A DNA stretch of 28,196 nucleotides from CAZSHX01 sp964606895 (lineage in GTDB: Bacteria; Bacteroidota; Ignavibacteria; Kapaibacteriales; UBA2268), in contig CAZSHX010000065.1 in assembly GCA_964606895.1 (NCBI GenBank), positions 1-28,196 of the forward strand. The letters run 5' to 3'. The notes under the pieces were generated by a model. It searched no databases, had not been told where the DNA came from, and worked only from the letters and a program-made list of their open reading frames with translations. A program made the position numbers and the translations under genes. Positions within the stretch are counted from its first letter, which is position 1. Every line of letters begins with the position of its first letter. Positions 23,401-28,196 of the stretch are shown piece by piece.

Positions 23401-24925
23401 TTGTGTTTGAACTTGTTAAACTACTTATAATTAGGTCAGCTGTTCCGCTATTTGTTACGGTTACTGAATCTCTTTTAGTCAAGCCGTCGCGAACATTTCC
23501 GAAATTCAAACTCAACGGAGAAACCGAGAATCTCGACGAGACACCTGTTCCACTAACTGTGATTGAATCTTTTGCATTAGAAGCATTATGGTTAAAATAA
23601 ACAAACCCACTTTTCAAACCATCAGTTAATGGTGCAAAAGTAACATAGAATTTTCGGGTTGAACTTGGTGTAATTGTCCCGTTTGTTGGAGTTATTGTAT
23701 ATGATGTGTTTGAACTTGTTATAGTGCTAATAATAAGATCTGCAGTCCCTGTATTAGTAACAGTTAATGAATCTCTTTTGGTTAATCCGTTTCGTAAATT
23801 TCCGAAGTTCAGACTCAAGGGGCTAACCGAAAATGTTGGAGAAACTCCTGTGCCCGAAACCCTGAGCGAATCCCTTGCATTTGTTGCGTTATGATTAAAA
23901 TAGATATAACCACTCTGTGCACCGTTTGCAACAGGGGCATAGGTTATAAAGAATCTTTGGGTTGAACCCGGTGTAATTGTCCCGTTTGTTGGAGTTACAG
24001 TAAATAATGTGTTTGAACTTGTTACTGTACTGATAATAAGATTTGCTGTTCCTGTATTGGTAACCGTCACTGTATCTCTCTTACTTGTAGAGTTATTGAC
24101 ATTTCCAAATCTTACCTGCGTTGAATCAACTGCGAAGAAAGGACCGGAAATTAATACAGCTCTGGTTGAAGTAACACCTGATGCAAAAGTAACTGCGGCA
24201 GAAAATGCTAAAGCTCTGCCCTCTATTGATGCTCCTGTACCCAATGAGACTGATTGATCTGCTAAGATGGTTCCTTTGAAGACTGAATAAGTTCCCAAAG
24301 TAGCGGATGTACCCACCTGCCAAAAAATATTTGCCGCCTGAGCACCACCTGCAAGAATGATATGAATTCCACTACCCAAATTGAGTGAGGATGCTATCTG
24401 GAAAATCCACACATCAGTTGAATTACCGGTGAGTGTTAAGTCCGATCCGGTGATAGCCGCATCAGATGTAAATTTATAAAGACCGGCGACCAGGTTAAGT
24501 CCGCCCATATTTCCACTTCCTGGGTTTAGAAACGTACCTGTTGGGACAGGAGTTCTTCCTGCCGCATCATTATATGCTGTAGTTAAATCGCTTTTGGCAG
24601 TCTGCAGAAGAGTGGCATTTACCACCGAACCGGCAGGACCGGAAGCATCAACCACATATAAAGTGCCAACAACATTCGACCCGTCGAATCCTACTATATA
24701 ACTTCCTGCGGCAGGACTCAAGCCTACATTACCTGTTATTGATACAGGCGGTATGCCTGTTATTGTTGAACCGGCAAGAATAACAAAATTATCCATTGAT
24801 CTGAGGTTTAACGCCGGAATCGCCATAGCAAATGAAGCCGCTGTTAAAGCGACCATAAACATCATGCCAAGTAAGCGAATGTATCTGTTGTACATGCTTG
24901 CTGTGTATGTTGTAAAAGTATTCAT
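20474..24925 (-). CDS. T9SS-exported adhesin: ice-binding (DUF3494) domain, nine FGNV repeats, OB-like domain, sorting tail
   Basis: From ATG at 24925 (AAAGGTAATTG upstream; a longer frame to 25024 is unlikely) the product is about 1483 residues. Order: signal peptide (LGMMFMVALTAASFAMAIPA); DUF3494 ice-binding-like domain at ~35-230 (NFVILAGSTITG, SDVTLTGN-like TDVWIFQIASSL, NIFWQVGTSATLGT, GTILADQSVSLGTGASIEGR); nine ~101-residue Ig-like HYDIN/ASPM-type repeats at ~260-1173 (LNFGNV, DSVTVTNSGTADLIIS, TPANGTITPGSSQ, YFNHNA, SGTGVS); an OB-like domain at ~1180-1370 (GIVTRTMGSYTRIQDQTAG, GDRMRIQGRI); and a type IX sorting domain (LSVNYPNPFSNSTTIQYF to GIYFYRLEV, KQMILLK). It should be a long cell-surface rod presenting the N-terminal domain. 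Ice binding itself is unproven; DUF3494 proteins also serve as general adhesins. Confidence 0.92.
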   Translation of the reverse strand: MNTFTTYTASMYNRYIRLLGMMFMVALTAASFAMAIPALNLRSMDNFVILAGSTITGIPPVSITGNVGLSPAAGSYIVGFDGSNVVGTLYVVDASGPAGSVVNATLLQTAKSDLTTAYNDAAGRTPVPTGTFLNPGSGNMGGLNLVAGLYKFTSDAAITGSDLTLTGNSTDVWIFQIASSLNLGSGIHIILAGGAQAANIFWQVGTSATLGTYSVFKGTILADQSVSLGTGASIEGRALAFSAAVTFASGVTSTRAVLISGPFFAVDSTQVRFGNVNNSTSKRDTVTVTNTGTANLIISTVTSSNTLFTVTPTNGTITPGSTQRFFITYAPVANGAQSGYIYFNHNATNARDSLRVSGTGVSPTFSVSPLSLNFGNLRNGLTKRDSLTVTNTGTADLIISTITSSNTSYTITPTNGTITPSSTRKFYVTFAPLTDGLKSGFVYFNHNASNAKDSITVSGTGVSSRFSVSPLSLNFGNVRDGLTKRDSVTVTNSGTADLIISSLTSSNTKFTFTPANGTITPGSSQKYYVTFAPIIDGLQNGFIFFNHNASNPKDSITVSGTGVSSRFSVSPLSLNFGNVRDGLTKRDSVTVTNSGTADLIISSLTSSNTKFTFTPANGTITPGSSQKYYITFAPIIDGLQSGFIYFNHNAGNPKDSITVTGTGVSPLFSANPVILDFGNVNIRSTKRDSVTVTNSGTMDLIISSLTSSNPRFTFTPANGTITAGSAMVFYFTFSPMVDGLQNGFIYFNHNADKPKDSISVSGTGVSPKFTVTPSMLNFGNVNNGLTKRDSVTVTNNGTANLIISSITSSGASFTVNPIIGTILPGASQRFFVTFAPLTDGLKYGNIYFNHNAINGRDSIGVSGVGVSAGFSMFPKTLNFGNVINGTTKMDSVTVTNTGTANLVISSIVTGNIRFVTTVLNAIILPGSSRKFYVAFTPLTSGFQDGYIRFNFNATNAKDSIYVTGTGVGAEVFPKFTVNPSSLDFGTVNSGSQKMDSVTVTNTGSANLIIYGMTSTNVYYYFILGTSIIAPGTSQKFYINFSPLVSGVQNGFIYFYHNAINAMDSIRVTGLAVGNDLAPKFTVKYDLDFGSVFLTTSKMKSVIVTNTGSSNLVISNIVSTDSHYDITPIIETIAPGASKEFFITFTPIVLGKVNSKIIFIHNVGRDTINATGIGIGNIPVITIDSARKLPNGTEFAIEGIVTRTMGSYTRIQDQTAGLTIVQESGAFFEEVKISDIQMGDRMRIQGRISEKSFLKVVSGNDLTGYQRFSRLNELPAPKKVTLSELAANGEKYESCLITLVGLTLPSVKSSNFIEATTYQVTDKSDLTNAVVIRIGNHPDTDMDGMPYLYNSVTFVGVLSQSSATNPLGGYQLTPILPTDLISEPSGITEPNIAEQYSLSVNYPNPFSNSTTIQYFLGNDDFVSLKVFDVLGKEIVTLVNGFQTAGIHTADFMLTENTLSSGTGIYFYRLEVGTFVSTKQMILLK
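21405..24140 (-). repeat. Nine tandem ~303-bp coding repeats inside the adhesin gene
   Basis: Each unit codes for about 101 residues of an Ig-like fold beginning F-x-V-x-P-x-x-L-N-F-G-N-V. Units 1, 6, 7, 8 and 9 are diverged; units 3 and 4 (about 22930-23540) differ at only about five residues plus their junction, and the DNA is about 93% identical, showing recent duplication or gene conversion. The last units are slightly longer through a linker (GVGAEVFPK, AVGNDLAPK). Confidence 0.9.
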
Positions 24926-24949
24926 ACAATTACCTTTTTTAATAATAAA

Positions 24950-25005
24950 TTTAAACTGCTTTCTTCCTGAAAGTTCAGTTCGAGCAACAGATATTTGAAA
25001 TCTGT
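24950..25005 (-). promoter_or_regulatory. Conserved 5' leader of the ice-binding adhesin gene
   Basis: Minus strand: hairpin ACAGAT-TTCAAAT-ATCTGT (25005-24987), then CGAACTGAACTTTCAG (24982-24967), GAAGAAA and GCAGTTTAAAT, ending 24 bases before the ATG. It matches the leader of the OmpA-family gene in order, spacing and most bases, whereas the two first hairpins differ in sequence but both pair perfectly. Confidence 0.55.
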
Positions 25006-25144
25006 AAATTAGGAAACCATTCATTCAGCTTGCATATTTCAATTGTCAGTTCTATTAGCAAGTATAGAAGAGGCAGTTACTGTTTTGTGAGAGTTTTTGA
25101 TGTCATTTTGATGACTCCAAAATTTGTGATTAATATTTATTGTA

Positions 25145-25209
25145 CAAAAGTAAGCTAATGCAAACCGTTAGTGTTACATAACTTCCAAAATAAGTTACAT
25201 GATTCACAC
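25145..25209 (-). promoter_or_regulatory. Direct-repeat promoter, copy B (ice-binding adhesin)
   Basis: Minus strand: GTGTGAA (25209-25203), direct repeats TCATGTAAC (25202-25194) and TTATGTAAC (25181-25173) at 21-bp pitch, a 20-nt gap, then -7 box TACTTTTG (25152-25145). Transcription from here would give a leader of about 210 nt that contains the conserved hairpin region. The element lies six bases beyond the stop of the MCE gene. Confidence 0.7.
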
Positions 25210-25214
25210 ATTTA

Positions 25215-25952
25215 TCATTTCTTCGCCTTTTTTTCTTTGAGAGCTTTTTTTGCTTTTAATGCCTTTTGAATCTTTTCTTCCTTCATATCTTTTTTATCAT
25301 TAAAAAACCCTTTAAGAAGAAAATTCTGACTTGCGGCATCCATGTTTTGTTTGAAACCTCCGGCACCCTGCTTAATATTTACTAGGGCTTTATTCATATT
25401 GGTTGCGAACGAGCTGTCCATAAACAGTTTTCCAATAGTTCCTTTTCCTTCGCGAATACCCTTCATCACTATAGAAAGGTCTCCGGTTATATATGCGGCG
25501 TTTTCACTGGTTTCTTTTAAATTGAATAATATATCATCCATATTAACAGGCTGAACAGTTTGGACTACATCATCATCTGATATTTCATATTTACTGTTTG
25601 GTCCTCTTATGATTGACACAATTTTATTACCCATCAACCCTTCGGTTCCAACAATAGCTTTTGCATTTTTTTTGATGAATTTTCTTGATTTTTCATTAAT
25701 CTGCATATCAACTCTAACAGTTGAATCCGTGATTTGTTGAATGTTTTCTACTACCCCAATATTGATCCCTGAAAAACGAACATTATTTCCCACCTGAAGT
25801 CCGTTGATATCTTTAAAAATTCCACTGATATGAAACGTACTGCTGAATAATTGCTGTCTTTTACCAATAAAATAAATTCCGGCTATTAGCAGTGCTATTC
25901 CGACAACAACAAAAATTCCAAGTCTTAGTTTATTTCCTATTGCTTTTTGCAT
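25215..25952 (-). CDS. MCE-domain (MlaD-like) lipid-transport protein
   Basis: Component of an Mla-type ABC system that moves phospholipids between membranes. From the ATG at 25952 the product is 245 residues: one N-terminal membrane helix (LGIFVVVGIALLIAGIYFIG), an MCE domain at ~38-120 (INGLQVGNNVRFSGINIGVV, AIVGTEGLMGNKIVSI) and a Lys-rich C-terminus (KKALKEKKAKK). MCE proteins form hexameric rings in the periplasm that bind lipid. An in-frame ATG at 25994 would overlap the ATPase gene by 25 bases; 25952 puts the membrane helix at the usual place. Third gene of permease-ATPase-MCE. Confidence 0.9.
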   Translation of the reverse strand: MQKAIGNKLRLGIFVVVGIALLIAGIYFIGKRQQLFSSTFHISGIFKDINGLQVGNNVRFSGINIGVVENIQQITDSTVRVDMQINEKSRKFIKKNAKAIVGTEGLMGNKIVSIIRGPNSKYEISDDDVVQTVQPVNMDDILFNLKETSENAAYITGDLSIVMKGIREGKGTIGKLFMDSSFATNMNKALVNIKQGAGGFKQNMDAASQNFLLKGFFNDKKDMKEEKIQKALKAKKALKEKKAKK

Positions 25953-25969
25953 AATTTCATCTTTACTGA

Positions 25970-26695
25970 TTAATTGAAGAATGAATGAACCCATTCATCA
26001 CCGGATTCGGCTAATTCCTTAAAAGTTCCTTCGGCAACCGATACCCCGTCTTTAATTATTATCATGCGATTTGCTGTTATCCGGGCACACTCAACATCAT
26101 GAGTAATAATTATTGAAGCGGTATTGTATTTTTTTTGTATGTCTAATATCAGATGACTGATTTCTTTTGATGTGATAGGATCCAAACCTGTTGTTGGTTC
26201 ATCATAAAGTATGATTTCCGGTTTTAAAATTAATGTACGGGCAAGTCCAACCCTTTTTCTCATACCTCCCGAAAGTTCGGATGGCATTTTGTCAATCGTA
26301 TCTTCAAGTCCTACATTTTTCAATGCTTCCTGAACAAGTCCATCAATTTCTTCTTTTGACAGGGGCTTCGAATCACGTAGCGGGAATTCAAGATTTTCTC
26401 TAACAGTCATTGAATCATACAGAGCGGCACTTTGGAATAAAAATCCTACTTTCTTTCTCAAAATGTTTAATTCTTTATTCTTCAATTCAGAAATATTTTC
26501 GCCTAAGATAGTTATTCTGCCACCATCAGGCGACAGCAAACCAACCATACATTTAATAAGTACCGACTTGCCGCTTCCTGACTTGCCGAAAACAACAAAA
26601 TTCTCACCTTTTGCAATTTTAAAATTAATATCTTTCAGAACATTATTCGAGCCGAATGATATTTTTAAATGTTCTATTTCTGCAACTATTTCCAT
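25970..26695 (-). CDS. ABC transporter ATPase of the Mla lipid system (MlaF-like)
   Basis: The 241-residue cytoplasmic ATPase drives lipid transport. Walker A is GKSGSGKS (37-44), Q-loop Gln88 in FLFQSAALYD, ABC signature LSGGMRKR (141-148), Walker B ILYDEP (162-167) and H-loop His199 in ITHD. The FQSAALYDSMTV motif is typical of MlaF-like ATPases. It starts 6 bases after the permease stop. Confidence 0.95.
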   Translation of the reverse strand: MEIVAEIEHLKISFGSNNVLKDINFKIAKGENFVVFGKSGSGKSVLIKCMVGLLSPDGGRITILGENISELKNKELNILRKKVGFLFQSAALYDSMTVRENLEFPLRDSKPLSKEEIDGLVQEALKNVGLEDTIDKMPSELSGGMRKRVGLARTLILKPEIILYDEPTTGLDPITSKEISHLILDIQKKYNTASIIITHDVECARITANRMIIIKDGVSVAEGTFKELAESGDEWVHSFFN

Positions 26696-26701
26696 ATCAA
26701 C

Positions 26702-27529
26702 CTAAAAAAATATGCTTGTTAGTTGAACGGCAATCAGGTCAATAACAAATACAGATAATGAACCAAGCACAACGGCATAGTTAGCTGATTCGCCGACACC
26801 TTCAGTCCCTTTGTTTGAATTAAAACCTTTGTAGCAGGCAATCAGACCAATTGCAAAACCGAAGAAAAATGTTTTGGTTACCGCAGATATTACGTCCGGG
26901 TAGGTTAGCATTTCAAACACTTGCAAAATGAATAAATGAAAACTGACATCTCCTTTTAAATTGACTCCAACATAAGCACCATACAAGGAAATAGCATCAG
27001 CAATTACCACTAAAACAGGAAGCATTAAGGTTGAGGACACGACACGAGTTACTACGAGAAATTTGAATGGATTTATCCCTGAAACCTCCATTGCATCAAT
27101 CTGTTCGGTTACTTTCATCGAAGCTAATTCTGCTCCGATACCTGAGCCTACTTTTCCTGCAAATATTAATGCTGTAATCACTGGTCCAATTTCCCTGATA
27201 ATAGAAATTGATACCATTGAAGACAACCACGATTCCGCTCCAAAAACTGCGAGAGTTGGTCGGGATTGGATTGTTAATACTAAACCCATAATCAACCCCG
27301 TTATTCCAACAAGTGGCAATGTTTTATAGCCTATCAGATAGGATTGCTTAATAAATTCGTTTATCTCATACCTTGGTTTAACCAATTCTTTGAAAAACCG
27401 CAAAGTGAACATCGCTAATTGTGCAAATTCTTCGAAAAACCTTTTTAATAATAATATAAAAGGATTTTCTGAAGAATTTCTCAACTTTTCAAATGTTGTT
27501 TTATCTGATATTTTTAATTTGATTGCCAT
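26702..27529 (-). CDS. MlaE-family ABC permease
   Basis: The 275-residue permease of the lipid ABC system. It shows the MlaE/DUF140 pattern: IGYKTLPLVGITGLIMGLVL, REIGPVITALIFAGKVGSGI, GAELASMKVTEQIDAMEVSG, INPFKFLVVTRVVSS, with about five membrane segments in the C-terminal two thirds and an amphipathic N-terminal part. First gene of the permease-ATPase-MCE operon. No outer-membrane or soluble periplasmic Mla partner (MlaA, MlaC) is nearby; the AsmA-like protein at 14767-16758 may act in the same process. Confidence 0.93.
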   Translation of the reverse strand: MAIKLKISDKTTFEKLRNSSENPFILLLKRFFEEFAQLAMFTLRFFKELVKPRYEINEFIKQSYLIGYKTLPLVGITGLIMGLVLTIQSRPTLAVFGAESWLSSMVSISIIREIGPVITALIFAGKVGSGIGAELASMKVTEQIDAMEVSGINPFKFLVVTRVVSSTLMLPVLVVIADAISLYGAYVGVNLKGDVSFHLFILQVFEMLTYPDVISAVTKTFFFGFAIGLIACYKGFNSNKGTEGVGESANYAVVLGSLSVFVIDLIAVQLTSIFF

Positions 27530-27613
27530 CTGTAAGTCAATGAGTAATTGGTTAAAGCAGATTTAATTTCAGCTAATGATATAAAAAATTGGGCTAAGTG
27601 TTATTTAGCATAT

Positions 27614-27802
27614 CTATTTTATATGCAGATTACTAAGACTGCCAATGATACCAAACGTCTGGAGAAGCCAGATTACAACAGCAATAACTATAATTATATT
27701 TATTATAGATCTGATTTTTTTATCCATCGGAATATAGTTATTAAGAAGATACAAAAGCACACCAATAATAACTAATACCACAATAACTGTTAATAATGAC
27801 AT
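27614..27802 (-). CDS. Small Thivi_2564-type membrane protein
   Basis: The 62-residue product has two membrane helices (LLTVIVVLVIIGVLLYLLNN and SIINIIIVIAVVIWLLQTFG) around a short loop YIPMDKKIR, matching the Thivi_2564 small membrane family (IPMD motif). Function unknown. GGAG precedes the ATG by six bases. Confidence 0.82.
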   Translation of the reverse strand: MSLLTVIVVLVIIGVLLYLLNNYIPMDKKIRSIINIIIVIAVVIWLLQTFGIIGSLSNLHIK

Positions 27803-27840
27803 TTTTTACTCCTATTCAATAATTAATTAAAAATAAATAT

Positions 27841-28196
27841 TTATTTACCTTTTCCATGACCGCCGCCTTTACCATTCCCACCACCTTTGCCGTTTCCTCT
27901 TCCATTGCCATTATTACCATTCCCTTTATTTTCTCTTTTTTGCTCTTTCCTAAATTCCTTGCCTTCATTCCCCCTCTTCATTCCTTGTTCTTTGTAATGC
28001 TTCGGAGACCAGGAGTTGTTTTCGGGACGATAATTATTTTTTGGAAATTGGGTTCTATGTGTATTATAGAATTGGTATGGGCGGTTTCCGCGATAATTGT
28101 TGATAATCACTTTGTGACCATGATCGAAATCGTAATTACCATAAGTGATTATGTTTGTAAAATAAAAAGAACTCCTAACGTAATATGAATTAAGAA
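27841..28196 (-). CDS. Gly/Asn/Lys-rich secreted protein, C-terminal part (runs off right edge)
   Basis: The frame is open to the window end, so the start lies beyond 28196. The visible 117 residues begin LNSYYVRSSFYFTNIITYGN, continue YDFDHGHKVIINNYRGNRPY and end in a low-complexity tail of GNGNNGNGRGNGK and GGGNGKGGGHGKGK. The internal GTG at 28110 is not a convincing start, since similar composition continues upstream. The tail is basic, glycine-rich and probably disordered; a surface or matrix role is a guess. Confidence 0.65.
   Translation of the reverse strand, partial: LNSYYVRSSFYFTNIITYGNYDFDHGHKVIINNYRGNRPYQFYNTHRTQFPKNNYRPENNSWSPKHYKEQGMKRGNEGKEFRKEQKRENKGNGNNGNGRGNGKGGGNGKGGGHGKGK

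Noticed and set aside
22167..23894. Several plus-strand frames with similar translations (RSAVPLFVTVTESL and the like)
   Set aside because: They are the antisense shadow of the repeats in the adhesin gene; they repeat only because the coding strand does.
21405..24140. Regular ~303-bp repeats that might be a CRISPR-like or satellite array
   Set aside because: They lie in frame inside one long gene, code for Ig-like domains with conserved FGNV and YFNHNA motifs, and have no spacer structure.

Overview
The window looks like a chromosomal piece of a Bacteroidota/Chlorobi-group bacterium, most plausibly of the Ignavibacteria/Kapabacteria type. The evidence is a C-terminal type IX secretion (T9SS) sorting domain of the NYPNPF...GIYFYRL...TKQMILLK kind, Bacteroidetes-style promoters (TTG-N19-TAnnTTTG and TAnnTTTG boxes), AT-rich DNA, and many OmpA/beta-barrel, FISUMP-type (TIGR02145), DUF2959 and FKBP lipoproteins. 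No rRNA, tRNA, CRISPR array or complete insertion sequence was seen. The species assignment is inference.

Region 1 (1-9.2 kb): a housekeeping core sits between the arms of a large inverted duplication. On the minus strand are a 58-aa conserved protein, rpmE (L31) and rpsR (S18), ending at a strong hairpin terminator, and then lgt with a large HEFGH zinc-peptidase lipoprotein. On the plus strand are a secreted leucine-rich-repeat protein and an FKBP-type isomerase lipoprotein. The arms (1-748 and 6691-8361, inverted) each carry the same string: a small outer-membrane-like gene, a GH130 mannoside phosphorylase, an intergenic promoter region and the start of a TIGR02145 protein. Decay is reciprocal. 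The left arm has lost almost all of GH130 but keeps the full outer-membrane gene. The right arm keeps GH130 but its outer-membrane gene stops at the arm boundary.

Region 2 (9.2-12.7 kb): a nested inverted-repeat element, a helical protein of unknown function, two tandem REP-like hairpins that covary with each other, and a convergent 764-aa two-domain GT4 glycosyltransferase. The latter may work with GH130 in mannoside metabolism.

Region 3 (12.7-28.2 kb): every gene is on the minus strand and nearly all products are envelope or stress proteins. They are a DUF2959 lipoprotein, small membrane proteins (two lmo0937/DUF5670 paralogues and one Thivi_2564-like), an outer-membrane beta-barrel protein, an AsmA-like anchored protein built on a 209-residue internal duplication, an OmpA-family protein, a degenerate cupin, a coiled-coil lipoprotein, a CsbD-like protein, a 1483-aa ice-binding-domain adhesin exported by T9SS, and an Mla-type lipid transport operon (permease, ATPase, MCE protein). 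A Gly/Asn/Lys-rich protein runs off the right edge.

The most notable signal is regulatory. Four promoters, three of them independent, share GTGTGAA followed by two 9-bp direct repeats (TYATGTAAC-like) exactly 21 bp apart. In three of them (two independent) a TAnnTTTG box follows exactly 20 nt later. They precede GH130, its deleted copy, a beta-barrel gene and the ice-binding adhesin, which suggests one regulon under a LytTR-like activator. Separately, the OmpA-family gene and the adhesin share a conserved 5' leader.
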